From positions 558,001 to 622,000 of the forward strand of contig CAVQVR010000021.1 in NCBI GenBank assembly GCA_963717195.1: a DNA stretch of 64,000 nt. The letters run 5' to 3'. Both the position numbers and the translations under genes were made by a program. Position 1 is the first letter of the stretch, and every line of letters begins with the position of its first letter. Positions 25,687 through 34,920 of this stretch are shown here, piece by piece. Under the pieces are notes generated by a model. That model worked only from the letters and a program-made list of their open reading frames with translations. It did not search any database and was not told the origin of the DNA. The stretch comes from JACDAE01 sp963717195. GTDB lineage: Bacteria > Chloroflexota > Ktedonobacteria > Ktedonobacterales > Ktedonobacteraceae.

Positions 25687-26448
25687 TCACTCCAGCCCAA
25701 AACGTCGTCGCCATTTCTCCCTCCTGGCGGCTCTGTCCCGCACATTCCACAGGCGATCTTCCTCAGCGGGACACCACTTGGCCTTCCCACAGGATGGACA
25801 GAGGGGAAACAACTCATAGGGTGGGCAAAGCGAGCCATCACCGTAGTGGAGTGAACCAATCTCATACCGAATTTGCTCACTTTCGAAAACGGCCTGACAG
25901 TATTGACAGCGCAGCAGCAGATACTCGCGCCAATCGCGTGCCTGACACTGTGGACAAAAGACTGGCAGAGAGGCTGCTTGCCACTGATGATGGCAACGAT
26001 GACAGTAATACGTGCCTGCAATAGACGCCATCTTCGCGCCACGCAGTATCCCTCGCTCTTTCAACCTGCGTATCTCACTGGGAGAGAGCAGATACGTGAT
26101 CGCTCCTAGATCGATTTGAGCTGGTGCACCGTCGTTGAGGATAGGGAAGACAAAGGCTCCCTGGTGATCATAGCGAGTAGCAGAAAACCCGTTTGCGGTC
26201 TTTTCTGCTGGTAGAGAATTGCCTGGTCCGTGTTTCGCGCGGCTGAGATCATAGATGCGACGGCGCTCAGGATCAGTCAAGGTCTTGTAGGCAAGCAAGA
26301 TCTCTCGTATCCTCTCCTCTGCATCCTCACCTTTATAGACATCCGGGTGGTATTGGAGCGCCAGATGTTTGAATGCTTTTTTCATCACATCTGGTGGAGC
26401 ATTCACATCGACACCCAGAACGGCGTAGTAATCTGGTAACTGTTCCAT
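25687..26448 (-). CDS. J-domain protein with zinc-ribbon-like Cys pairs
   Basis: 253 residues. The N-terminal J domain carries YYAVLGVDVNAPPDVMKKAF, HPDVYKGED (the HPD motif that activates Hsp70) and a YKTLTDPERRRIYD helix. After a variable linker, CHRCHHQW with FCPQC and a second CQYCQ / CPSCG set suggest two zinc-binding modules. It is unlike canonical DnaJ (no G/F region or four CXXCXGXG repeats), so probably a specialised DnaK partner. The ribosome binding site is distant (AAGGA, 15 bases). Confidence 0.82.
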   Translation of the reverse strand: MEQLPDYYAVLGVDVNAPPDVMKKAFKHLALQYHPDVYKGEDAEERIREILLAYKTLTDPERRRIYDLSRAKHGPGNSLPAEKTANGFSATRYDHQGAFVFPILNDGAPAQIDLGAITYLLSPSEIRRLKERGILRGAKMASIAGTYYCHRCHHQWQAASLPVFCPQCQARDWREYLLLRCQYCQAVFESEQIRYEIGSLHYGDGSLCPPYELFPLCPSCGKAKWCPAEEDRLWNVRDRAARREKWRRRFGLE

Positions 26449-26653
26449 AGTTTTTGCGTAGATATCCTTGAGAATTCATTGTTACTACTGAGACGATTGA
26501 GCTTTCAAGAAGTTGCGTTAGCAATTGATTGCTTCTGGTGCAAAGACGCTCCTTTGGTCAATTACGTTGTTGCTCATTGAAGACCCGGCGCAGATCATAC
26601 GTGCACTGGATCTTCAACGAGCAACAACGCGAGAAAGGACGCGACAATAGGCA

Positions 26654-27922
26654 TCAGCAGGACGCATGACCAAGCACATGGGCTTTGAGCCATGCGTTGC
26701 GGAATGCGCCACGCGGGTCGAGCCGTTCCAGCAGGCGGACAAAGTCGGCATGGCGTTTGTAGAGCGGAGCGATCGTCGTCGCGTCCGCATGGAAGACCTT
26801 GCCCCAGTGTGGTCGTGCCTCGAACGGGGCCAGGATGTCCTCTATCTGGACAACCATCTCCTGAACTGCGTCTGGCTCGCGCTTCCAGGTGAAGTGAATG
26901 CCGACGCAGTCTTCCTCGTAGTTCATGCTCATCCACAGCCGATCGGCGGCCACCCGACGAAGCTCACTCACGAGCAGGAGGGGACGTATCCTGTCTGCAA
27001 GGGCGCGCAGCGTTTCTATAGCTGGGAGGATGTGCCGTCTGGGAATGAGATATTCCGACTGGATTTCCTGGCCGTTGCTGGGCATGTGCCCCATGCGAAA
27101 ATGCGGTAAGCGGTCGGACCAGAGACCTGGCCGTCCCAATTGAGGAGTACAAGGGCTCGGATCGAGTCCGATGATCGGATGCCGATCAACCGTGGCGGCA
27201 ATAGCGCCAAAGAGGTCCCCTTCGATCCAGCCGGGTTCATCCATTCGACTCTTGACCCAGACCTGCTCGTTCGTCTGGCCCCAGAGGGTAAAGATGCTGA
27301 CGCTGTAGCCACACGAGGTGATTTCGTCGAAGTGGTCGTAGAGCGCTTTCCAACTGAGGTCTTCAAACACTCGTTGTTTCACTTCGTAGGTGGGTTGTAC
27401 GTCTAGCATGATACGAGTGACTGCACCGATAGCCCCGAGTCCGACCACGATGCCGTCGAAGTCGGGTTCGCCTCTGGATACCTTGATGATCTCTCCGCTA
27501 GAGGTCACCATCTCCAGCCCGGCGACTGCTGTCGCGAGGTTGCCACATGTGACGCCTGAGCCGTGTGTCGCAGTTGCCACTGCACCGGCGACAGAGATAT
27601 GAGGAAGCGAGGCAAGAGTGTGCAAGGCCACTCCCTCGTCATTCAATGTCTTGATCAGATCGCCATACGTCACTCCACCGCTCAAGGAGACCGTTTGTGC
27701 TTTATGATCGATGTATATATCAGCGGGCAAGCCTGTGAGCGAGATCAGATCCGAGGCATCGGCGATGTCGTTGAACGAGTGCCGCGATCCCAACACATGC
27801 ACACTGGCCGAGTTGGCGACGATCTGTTGTACCTGTTCAATGCTCCTCGGTTGATGCAGTTTCTCCGCACGGTACATGTAGTTTCCGGCCCAGTTCCTTC
27901 CTGGTGTCTGTACCTTAGTCAT
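26654..27922 (-). CDS. FAD-linked sugar (aldono-lactone / alditol) oxidase
   Basis: About 422 residues. It has a VAO-type FAD-binding domain (VHVLGSRHSFNDIAD, VSLSGGVTYGDLIKTLN, ISVAGAVATATHGSG). The His in GSRHS and the ATATHGSG loop are typical for covalent flavin in alditol oxidase and D-arabinono-1,4-lactone oxidase. The C-terminal ALO domain ends FRNAWLKAHVLG, the family signature HPR-less variant. Probably oxidises a sugar alcohol or sugar lactone with O2. The start at 27922 overlaps the stop of the upstream gene by eight bases, indicating translational coupling; an in-frame ATG lies 12 bases before it. Confidence 0.88.
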   Translation of the reverse strand: MTKVQTPGRNWAGNYMYRAEKLHQPRSIEQVQQIVANSASVHVLGSRHSFNDIADASDLISLTGLPADIYIDHKAQTVSLSGGVTYGDLIKTLNDEGVALHTLASLPHISVAGAVATATHGSGVTCGNLATAVAGLEMVTSSGEIIKVSRGEPDFDGIVVGLGAIGAVTRIMLDVQPTYEVKQRVFEDLSWKALYDHFDEITSCGYSVSIFTLWGQTNEQVWVKSRMDEPGWIEGDLFGAIAATVDRHPIIGLDPSPCTPQLGRPGLWSDRLPHFRMGHMPSNGQEIQSEYLIPRRHILPAIETLRALADRIRPLLLVSELRRVAADRLWMSMNYEEDCVGIHFTWKREPDAVQEMVVQIEDILAPFEARPHWGKVFHADATTIAPLYKRHADFVRLLERLDPRGAFRNAWLKAHVLGHASC

Positions 27923-28490
27923 CGCTGGCCTCATTCCTCATATGCAGCGTCAGGGGAGTAGGAAGGCCATCCAGACTTTTTCTATTTTTTGTCCTGCGAT
28001 ATTCTACGAGTCCTTCTTCTCCCTGCGAGGTTGCCCAGCGCGTCAGTGTCTCCCGGTCCTTATGGATTTCCATAAGAGGCACCCCATAACCACAGGAGGT
28101 CTGTACTAGATGAATAGAAGCAAAGATAATTTGTCGTATGCCAGGATGGGCCGGGAAATGTGCTAGCAATTCATCCCACCGTTTTGATCCTGGCAGAACA
28201 ACCTCTCCTTCTCCATAAAGGCGCAGAATCTGGGGGGGTCCATGAAAGGCGCAGAACATAAAAGTAATACGCCCATTTTCAGCGAGATGAGCAGATGTCT
28301 CATTCCCACTCCCTGTTAAATCCAGATAAGCGACTTGATTTGATGAGAGGACACGAAAGGTATCATAGCCTTTTGGTGAAAGATTAACATGCCCATGCTC
28401 TGAGAGAGGCGCTGTGGCGACAAAGAAGAGTGGTTGTGCTTTGATAAAGCTTTGAAGAGTTGAAGTTATCTGATCATACTGTTGGGCCAT
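27915..28490 (-). CDS. pyridoxamine 5'-phosphate oxidase-like flavin protein
   Basis: 191 residues with the start at 28490. The split-barrel pattern is visible: FIKAQPLFFVATAPLSEHGHV with LSPKGYDTFRVLSSN, YLDLTGSGNETSAHLAENGRI and TFMFCAFHGPPQILRLYGEGEV. It is a small FMN or F420 split-barrel protein; the exact oxidation substrate is unknown. GGAG is ten bases ahead of this ATG. It is first in a two-gene unit with the sugar oxidase, and the eight-base overlap implies coupled expression. Confidence 0.83.
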   Translation of the reverse strand: MAQQYDQITSTLQSFIKAQPLFFVATAPLSEHGHVNLSPKGYDTFRVLSSNQVAYLDLTGSGNETSAHLAENGRITFMFCAFHGPPQILRLYGEGEVVLPGSKRWDELLAHFPAHPGIRQIIFASIHLVQTSCGYGVPLMEIHKDRETLTRWATSQGEEGLVEYRRTKNRKSLDGLPTPLTLHMRNEASDD

Positions 28491-28669
28491 ACGTTTGTTG
28501 CTCCTGCACCTACGTATCAAGAAATTTCCTTGTTAGAAGTATAACATGAAAGCGAAGGGTGTCATCGCACAATGTTGAGAAGTATGCACGCGAACCCTTG
28601 CTTTTTAAAGGGACGCAGCAGTACAATAACATGCAATTGTTGGAGAATACTACAAAGGAAAGGAAACGA

Positions 28670-29446
28670 ATGCGCAAAAACCATGTCAAAGAAAAGCTCA
28701 AACGCGGCGAGGCCTCTCTGGGAGCCTGGTTAACTCTACCGGGTCCTGCCCCAGCTCGCGCCATAGCCCTACAAGGGTTCGACTGGCTGCTGGTCGATAT
28801 GGAGCATAGCCCCCAGACACCCGCTCTGATGGCCGACATGGTTGCCGCTATTGCCGATACAGGCCAGAGTGCTCCCTTTGTCCGTGTTCCTACCAATAGC
28901 GTCGAGTGGCTGAAATGGGCGCTAGATGCCGGTGCATGGGGCGTGGTTGTCCCGATGGTGAATACTCGCCAGGAAGCCGAAAACGCCGTCTCCTGGTCAA
29001 AATATGCGCCAGAAGGCACCCGCAGCAACGGCGGCATCTTCGCCCCCTACAGCTTCGGCATCACGGACCGAAAAGAGTATACCCGTGAAGCCAATGCTGA
29101 AATCCTCGTCGTTGTCCAGATCGAGAGCGTCGAAGCCTTGCACAATCTGGACGAGATCCTTTCAGTACCAGGGATCGATGTTGCTTTTATCGGACCAAAC
29201 GATCTGCGCGTCAGTCTTGGTCTCACGCCTGATACCGATGGCCCTGAACCTGCATTCGTAGAGGCGCTCGAACACTATAAAGCTGCCGCCCAGAAACATC
29301 ATGTCGCCACGGGCATCCTCTGCGCCAATGGGAGAGGCGCTCGCCAACGCCTCGATCAGGGTTTCCAGATGATCAGTGTCATCACTGATATTACCGGCAT
29401 GATCGCCTCGGCAACGGATAATTTGCGCGTGGCACGAGGAGAATAA
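28670..29446 (+). CDS. HpcH/HpaI family class II aldolase
   Basis: 258 residues with the start at 28670. Family blocks: LGAWLTLPGPAPARAIALQG, FDWLLVDMEHSPQT, WGVVVPMVNTRQEAENAV, VVVQIESVEALHNLD and VAFIGPNDLRVSLG. The acidic residues in QIES and GPNDL are the metal ligands. These enzymes cleave 2-keto-3-deoxy or 4-hydroxy-2-oxo acids to pyruvate and an aldehyde. AAAGGAAAGG lies six bases upstream of this ATG, which is why the 37-codon upstream extension was dropped. Confidence 0.9.
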   Translation: MRKNHVKEKLKRGEASLGAWLTLPGPAPARAIALQGFDWLLVDMEHSPQTPALMADMVAAIADTGQSAPFVRVPTNSVEWLKWALDAGAWGVVVPMVNTRQEAENAVSWSKYAPEGTRSNGGIFAPYSFGITDRKEYTREANAEILVVVQIESVEALHNLDEILSVPGIDVAFIGPNDLRVSLGLTPDTDGPEPAFVEALEHYKAAAQKHHVATGILCANGRGARQRLDQGFQMISVITDITGMIASATDNLRVARGE

Positions 29447-29753
29447 ATCCTTTCCTGAGAGGTGCCTTCTAACGCACGAGGGATTGCTATGTTACTCTGT
29501 TTGAAGCAGAGCCGATATATCGTATTCTGTCAAGACTTCGACAGCCAATTTTGCAGGCATGCTCAGGGAATATCTCTTCCCGCAAATGTATGACAAACTC
29601 GTACACTTCCCAACACAATTACTTTGACGAATATTTCATCATACTCTAGAATAAAAATATCTAATTTACTAAGAAAGAACTTCACCCATTCCCATTGCGG
29701 GTCTCACTCACGAAACCACCCTCCATCAAGGGAGAAAATGACCACCCCATACC
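29447..29753. other. 307-base gap between convergent genes
   Basis: No open frame with coding character and no strong hairpin with a T-run was seen. The right part is AT-rich with an imperfect CACCCTCC/GGGAG pairing near 29715-29735. Confidence 0.3.
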
Positions 29754-31013
29754 TTAGTATCCAACATGCTTGGCTACCATTCTCGCCTCAGCCTCAAGGC
29801 TAGCCTCTGTAACCATACCTAATACCTCATCCAGGCCATTCAGAGGATATTTATCTTCCACTTCTTTGAAAAACTGGAGACCATCAACGACTGACTTAAA
29901 ATGTTCTGGACTGCGCGTAAGATCAATTGCCGTTTGATAATCAGACAATGCGGCATCCTTGTGCCCTAATACCAGTCGCGCCATACCACGATCATAGTAG
30001 TCCCAAAAAGGGTCATAGGAAAGTCCAGAATCGATGCGCTTCGTCGCCAGTTCCTCAGTACGTTTAAATGCCTCTAACGAACTTGCTCTGTTTCCTTCAT
30101 GCCAGGCCAGAATAGCAATATTCCCAACCGCATAGGATGAATCCTGATTGACATCACGCACTTGCTTATAATACATCAGTGCCCGCTTATAATCCTTTGC
30201 ACGACGATAAATACCGCCCAGAGCTCCCAGAATTTCCTCATCCCTTGGCTGCAACTTGACGGCCAGCTTTATCTGCTCTATGGCCTTCTCATATTCCTCG
30301 TCCCGTCTCATCTCATCATCAGGAGCAAAATAGAGTTTATCTGCACGATTGCGATAGGCAATTCCTAGCTCAAAATGAGCCTGAGCAAAAGAAGGCTCCG
30401 CCTTAACAGATGTTTCAAGGCACGTAATTGCCTGATCATAAGAACTGATACCTCTATATGTCCGCCCCAGGATATAGTTGACCTGGGGATCTTCGGGCCG
30501 CAACACTTTGACTTTCTCATATGCCTCGATAGCTTCGCCAATCTTCTTTTGCTCTACAAGCTGATTTCCCAAAATAAGGTACAACAGTGCTTTATTCGTA
30601 TCATCAACGCTGTTTGTCACAGCCTCCTGCAATTCCACATATTTTCTTAATTCTCCCACAGCATCGATTTTATCCTGCATTTCTTTCTGCAAATTCTCGA
30701 TCTCTTCGCGCTTTTCATCCATTTCTTTCATACGACCAGCGGTATGCTCTTCTAAATCTTGAAACCTTCTAAAACCGACCGCACCAGCTAGCGTGAGTAC
30801 AGCAGTAAAGATTATAGCAACAAAATCAATGAGATTAAGTAAATTCTGCATCTGTTGCGCCAATAGATCATTGGTAGGAGGCGTGCCCAGCCCTACACCC
30901 ATCGTTCTATAGACCAGCAGCGTTACTATCTGCGATCCTAATGGTACTATCAACATAATGAGTAATAAGGTTATTGCTAGCCCGATCCCTACCCAGAGCC
31001 ATTTCCTCTGCAT
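29754..31013 (-). CDS. membrane-anchored TPR repeat protein
   Basis: About 419 residues. Two membrane helices (about residues 5-27 and 58-82) are followed by a coiled coil (KEMDEKREEIENLQKEM) and then about seven tetratricopeptide repeats (for example IGEAIEAYEKVKVLRPEDP and YDQAITCLETSVKAEPSFA). TPRs mediate protein contacts, so this is likely a scaffold at the inner face of the membrane. The ATG at 31013 follows AGAGG closely; a TTG 24 bases upstream would add eight residues. Confidence 0.8.
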   Translation of the reverse strand: MQRKWLWVGIGLAITLLLIMLIVPLGSQIVTLLVYRTMGVGLGTPPTNDLLAQQMQNLLNLIDFVAIIFTAVLTLAGAVGFRRFQDLEEHTAGRMKEMDEKREEIENLQKEMQDKIDAVGELRKYVELQEAVTNSVDDTNKALLYLILGNQLVEQKKIGEAIEAYEKVKVLRPEDPQVNYILGRTYRGISSYDQAITCLETSVKAEPSFAQAHFELGIAYRNRADKLYFAPDDEMRRDEEYEKAIEQIKLAVKLQPRDEEILGALGGIYRRAKDYKRALMYYKQVRDVNQDSSYAVGNIAILAWHEGNRASSLEAFKRTEELATKRIDSGLSYDPFWDYYDRGMARLVLGHKDAALSDYQTAIDLTRSPEHFKSVVDGLQFFKEVEDKYPLNGLDEVLGMVTEASLEAEARMVAKHVGY

Positions 31014-31120
31014 ACGTCCCTCTCTCGTTCCATTCAAAATTTAGCCTCAGGTTATACTGTCAGGTAATATACTGACACATAGATATAGGTGTAGGCAAGA
31101 TAAGGAATTTATATTGCATA

Positions 31121-31150
31121 TTGTCACCACTACCACAACTGCCGTATAAT
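31121..31150 (+). promoter_or_regulatory. promoter for the 31.2-33.8 kb plus-strand genes
   Basis: TTGTCA (31121-31126), an 18-base spacer and a perfect TATAAT (31145-31150), 46 bases upstream of the first ATG at 31197. Confidence 0.65.
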
Positions 31151-31196
31151 TGAGGACAGTATACAATGCTAAATCACTCTACAGGAGGCTTTCTCT

Positions 31197-31577
31197 ATGG
31201 CTTTCATTTCTTTGTCCACGTTTACCTTCAATCCAACCGATGGTATTTTTATAGGTGACCTTTTTGGTTTCATACTCGCACTCCCTATCTCTCTCTTTCT
31301 TGCATACTGGTTGAGCGCGGTTAAGAACCATATCGCCGTTATTCTTGGCGCATTCGTAGGTACCCTGCTGGGTTTTCTGATTCTTCTCGCCTGGGCCGGT
31401 CCATTGATTACCAATACGGATCTGGATGGTGCCAATGGTGGTAGCGTCTTCTTCGGCTCTATTCTACTCTGCTCGATTTTAGGGGTGGTTTTTGCGATGA
31501 CTACAGATCTGCTCATTGCCCGCCGTAACAAACGTGATTATGTCAGACAGGCTGCCGAGGCACACGAAAAACCTTAA
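31197..31577 (+). CDS. small three-helix membrane protein
   Basis: 126 residues. Hydrophobic segments at about 18-38, 45-70 and 84-104 are followed by a charged C-terminal tail (ARRNKRDYVRQAAEAHEKP). No family recognised. The AGGAGG box eight bases upstream of the ATG is strong. It is followed after 19 bases by holA, so it is probably co-transcribed with it from the TATAAT promoter. Confidence 0.7.
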   Translation: MAFISLSTFTFNPTDGIFIGDLFGFILALPISLFLAYWLSAVKNHIAVILGAFVGTLLGFLILLAWAGPLITNTDLDGANGGSVFFGSILLCSILGVVFAMTTDLLIARRNKRDYVRQAAEAHEKP

Positions 31578-31596
31578 TCTTCTCTGGTATACAAAT

Positions 31597-32646
31597 ATGT
31601 TCTATATTCTACATGGTGACGACGAGTTTACCAGCCGCGAACAGTTGAAGAAATTACGGACACAGGGCGACTTCGGCTATAACCAGGACACATATGATGG
31701 TGCCGCAGTCGACCTGAACACCGTGATCATTACTAGTAACACACTGCCGTTTCTCTCTGAGCAACGGTTGGTTGTCGTTGAAGGACTCCCGAAAAAAAAG
31801 CGCGGTGAAATAGGTAAAACACAGGCAACTCCTCAAGAGAATACAGACGCAACGACGAAAACAGGCAAAGCCAAAAAAGGCAAGAAGGCCGGTAAGTCGG
31901 CAACGGCTACACGTGCTGGTTTTGAAAAAGCTCTCGCCGAACATATCGTCCATATGCCAGAAGCGACCGTGCTGATCCTGCTCGTCGATGAAGTACTGGA
32001 TACATCAAACCCTTTACTTAAGTCTGCCGAACAAACGGGCAAAATTATTCAAAGTACGGTGCCTAAAGGCCAGGCTCTGGAGAAGTGGATCATCAATCGC
32101 GCAAAGAGCCTCCATGTAAAAATTGTGCCAGAAGCAGCTACTCTGCTGGCAAATTTCAGCGGCAACCACCTGCGCATGCTGGCAAATGAACTGGATAAAC
32201 TGGCAACTTATGTAGGTAAAGATGCCACAATTACGGTTCAGGATGTGCGCCAGCTATCCACGCAGGTGCAAGAGGCACGCATCTTCGATCTGACCGATGC
32301 TCTTGCACAACGCAACCGCAAACAGGCGCTGAATATTTTGCACGATCTGCTCTCCGATGGAGAAACGGCGATTGCGCTGATCAGCATTATCATTATACAG
32401 ACGCGTCGGTTAATTCTTGTAAAAGAGCTTGCTCAAAAAGGGATGCGTTCTGGTCAGATCGCTTCTACGCTTGGCATGGCTCCTTTCCTCGCCGATAAGT
32501 GCCTGCGCCAGGTCGGTAACTTCAGCGCTGCACAATTAGAGACCGCCTACCGACAGCTTATGACAACCGATGCGTCCCTCAAGCGCAGCAGGATGGCTCC
32601 GGAAATGGCACTGGATCTGCTGGTCGTGAACTTTGGTTTACAATAA
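31597..32646 (+). CDS. holA: DNA polymerase III delta subunit
   Basis: 349 residues, the clamp-loader wrench that opens the beta clamp. Evidence: the N-terminal FYILHGDDEFTSREQLKKL, VVVEGLP, IVPEAATLLANFSGNHLRML and NELDKLATYVG, then the C-terminal collar with LTDALAQRNRKQALNIL and MAPEMALDLLVVNF. There is a ~30-residue Lys/Thr/Ala-rich insertion (about residues 68-105) in domain I, where most homologues have a short loop. The start at 31597 was chosen because the family begins there. The stop is two bases from the next start. Confidence 0.92.
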   Translation: MFYILHGDDEFTSREQLKKLRTQGDFGYNQDTYDGAAVDLNTVIITSNTLPFLSEQRLVVVEGLPKKKRGEIGKTQATPQENTDATTKTGKAKKGKKAGKSATATRAGFEKALAEHIVHMPEATVLILLVDEVLDTSNPLLKSAEQTGKIIQSTVPKGQALEKWIINRAKSLHVKIVPEAATLLANFSGNHLRMLANELDKLATYVGKDATITVQDVRQLSTQVQEARIFDLTDALAQRNRKQALNILHDLLSDGETAIALISIIIIQTRRLILVKELAQKGMRSGQIASTLGMAPFLADKCLRQVGNFSAAQLETAYRQLMTTDASLKRSRMAPEMALDLLVVNFGLQ

Positions 32647-32648
32647 TT

Positions 32649-33755
32649 ATGACAGTTTCACCTCTCCAACAATTAATCGTTGAACGTATCCAGCGTGAGG
32701 GTCCTATTACGTTTGCTGACTATATGCGTATAGCCCTTTATGAACCAGATTACGGCTATTATGTGACTGGTCCGGCGCGGATGGGCTGGGAAGGCAGCGA
32801 TTACTATACCAGCACGGACGTTTCATCCTTCTTTGCACATTGCATGGGACGACAACTGCTTCAAATGTGGGAATTGTTGGGGCATCCCGCTCCATTCGTC
32901 GTTGTAGAACAGGGTGCGGGACGTGGCAACCTGGCTGCAGGTATACAGCAATGGGCAGAACAGGAAGCTCCGACCTTCCATGCAGCTCTCGATTATCGCA
33001 CTGAAGACATCCGTACAGGTCAGAATGCCTTGACGCAAAGGGAGTTTTTCGCTTCTGTCATCCTGTCGAACGAGCTTGTAGACGCCTTTCCGGTCCATAT
33101 CGTCGAACTGCATGAGCAAAAACTGTACGAAGTCTACATCGCTGCCCACGCTGATGGACGCTTATACGAAGTATTAGATGAACCTTCCAGCCAGGAGGTA
33201 ACCAATTATCTCGCTGGCTACAAGATCCCCTGGACGACCTTCCCAGATGGATGGCGTGCGGAGATCAATCTGGATGCACTACACTGGTTGGCACAGAGCG
33301 TAAAGTACCTGGGAAGCAGTCAGAAGCGTGCACGCCACGGATTTCTTCTCGCTATCGATTATGGCGACAAAGCGCATACATTGTACACACCCTCCCGACC
33401 AGATGGAACGCTTGTCTGCTACTTCCAGCACCAGTTGACCAATCGCCCACTCGTGCGCCCTGGCGAACAGGATATTACTGCTCATGTTAACTTCAGTGCT
33501 CTGATTAATGAAGGACGACGACAGGGATTGCGCCTGCATACATTCACGACGCAACGCCTCTGGCTTACTGAAATGGGCATATATGAGGAATTGGAGCGTG
33601 TACGTGCACGCGATTTTGCAGTTATCGATGGTGCACGCGCCAGTGATCGTGGTCAAGTAGCCCTTCTTCAATGGCACAATCTTCGACAGGGCGTGATGGC
33701 TCTCACTGATGCGGCGGGTATGGGTAATTTTAAGGTTCTCATTCTCAAGCGCTAA
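32649..33755 (+). CDS. SAM-dependent methyltransferase, MidA/NDUFAF7 (DUF185) family
   Basis: 368 residues. Family blocks: ITFADYMRIALYEPDYGYY, YTSTDVSSFFAHCMGRQLL, VVEQGAGRGNLAAGI (the SAM-binding glycine loop), ILSNELVDAFPVHIVEL, LAIDYGDKAHTLY and DGTLVCYFQHQ. Mitochondrial members methylate an arginine of a complex I subunit; the bacterial target is unknown. The start is two bases after the holA stop, so translation is coupled. Confidence 0.9.
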   Translation: MTVSPLQQLIVERIQREGPITFADYMRIALYEPDYGYYVTGPARMGWEGSDYYTSTDVSSFFAHCMGRQLLQMWELLGHPAPFVVVEQGAGRGNLAAGIQQWAEQEAPTFHAALDYRTEDIRTGQNALTQREFFASVILSNELVDAFPVHIVELHEQKLYEVYIAAHADGRLYEVLDEPSSQEVTNYLAGYKIPWTTFPDGWRAEINLDALHWLAQSVKYLGSSQKRARHGFLLAIDYGDKAHTLYTPSRPDGTLVCYFQHQLTNRPLVRPGEQDITAHVNFSALINEGRRQGLRLHTFTTQRLWLTEMGIYEELERVRARDFAVIDGARASDRGQVALLQWHNLRQGVMALTDAAGMGNFKVLILKR

Positions 33756-34101
33756 GAGAAGGTCCAGCAGGCACATTCGGCTGGTAAAAGACACACCTGA
33801 CATAAAAAGTTGTGCCGGTTTCATAAATAGATGGATCTGAAGGGGGAACTTCAGCAGGATAGGAGCAAGTATCACTGCGCCCAAGATCGATACCTTGCTT
33901 TTCTCCTACCGTTCGATCCATCAATTATGGAACCGGACTACTGCGATGGTAGCACAAGGGTAGAGGCCATATCTACAAAAAAGTTGGAAAATGGCTGGAA
34001 AGTACCGGTATATGGTTAAGATATCTTAACCAACTTTTGCTATTGAGCGGCCTCAAACCCCCATATAGAAGCCAACCTACAGAACTTCACCCCCAATTTC
34101 C
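33756..34101. other. gap between convergent genes with an 18-bp perfect palindrome
   Basis: GGTTAAGATATCTTAACC (34014-34031) is a perfect palindrome. It is nested in a wider pairing of AAAAGTTGG (33979-33987) with CCAACTTTT (34030-34038). It could fold as a terminator for either flanking gene or bind a dimeric protein. A 62-codon frame at 33831-34019 has no coding support. Confidence 0.45.
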
Positions 34102-34905
34102 TCATTTCTTAACCAATTCCCAACCATTCTTTCTATTACACCTGACATTGCCTTCACGCTCTAGCTTTAATAGATGAGCCTCAATGGTCCAGGCTGCAAC
34201 CGGATGAAGGCGAGGATCCACATCAACATAGATATGTTCTACAATAGCAGGAAGCGTTGATCCAGGCGGTAATATACGTAATGCACCAATAACCTGCTGC
34301 TCCCTTTGCAAACGATGCGCGATATATTCAGTCAATCTGGTCTGCGCATCCAGCACTTCCGGGCCATGGCCCGGCACAATTTTAGCAATATCGAAGCTCT
34401 GAAGCCGTTTGAGCGAATTCAAATAAGCAACCATATCCCCTTCAGGTGGAATAATCACATTGGTCGTAATACCGGAAACGAGATCCCCAGCAAAGAGCGT
34501 GCGTTCACCTTCCAGCAAGAAGCAGAGATGATCAAAGCGATGACCAGGAGTATAAAGGGCACGCAACGAATCATCACCGAGAGAAAATAGAGTGCCATCA
34601 GGCATCTCTTGATCTGCAATGGGTGTTCCTTCGCGACTAAATGCATAGATAGGCACACTCAGTTGTGCACGTAGCCTCTCAGCGCCTCCAAGGTGATCAG
34701 GATGCCCATGAGTAATGAGGATGCGACGAATGCCGCCACGGCTGCTTCCCTCGCGTATAATCGCCTCCAGGTGCGCCAGATTATCATCGGCAGGATCAAT
34801 AACCAGTGCGCCTTCCTCTCCTCCTCCCAGAACAATTGTGTTGGTACCTGGCCCCGTCATCAAAGAGGAATTGGGTGCCAGAATAAGTGTATAGGTAATT
34901 GCCAT
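34102..34905 (-). CDS. metallo-beta-lactamase-fold hydrolase (LACTB2/glyoxalase II-like)
   Basis: 267 residues. Metal ligands: THGHPDHLGG (HXHXDH), FAGDLVSG and VPGHGPEV. The C-terminal ~70 residues form a winged-helix-like domain (HPVAAWTIEAHLLKLEREG) typical of the LACTB2 branch, whose members hydrolyse nucleic acids or thioesters. GAGG is six bases from the ATG. The gap to the upstream NUDIX gene is 15 bases, so the pair forms an operon seen in several bacteria. Confidence 0.87.
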   Translation of the reverse strand: MAITYTLILAPNSSLMTGPGTNTIVLGGGEEGALVIDPADDNLAHLEAIIREGSSRGGIRRILITHGHPDHLGGAERLRAQLSVPIYAFSREGTPIADQEMPDGTLFSLGDDSLRALYTPGHRFDHLCFLLEGERTLFAGDLVSGITTNVIIPPEGDMVAYLNSLKRLQSFDIAKIVPGHGPEVLDAQTRLTEYIAHRLQREQQVIGALRILPPGSTLPAIVEHIYVDVDPRLHPVAAWTIEAHLLKLEREGNVRCNRKNGWELVKK

Positions 34906-34920
34906 ATTATCCTCACGGGT

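Noticed and set aside
33279..33884. 201-codon minus-strand frame at the end of the methyltransferase
   Set aside because: Antisense to a conserved gene, no ribosome binding site, no family features.
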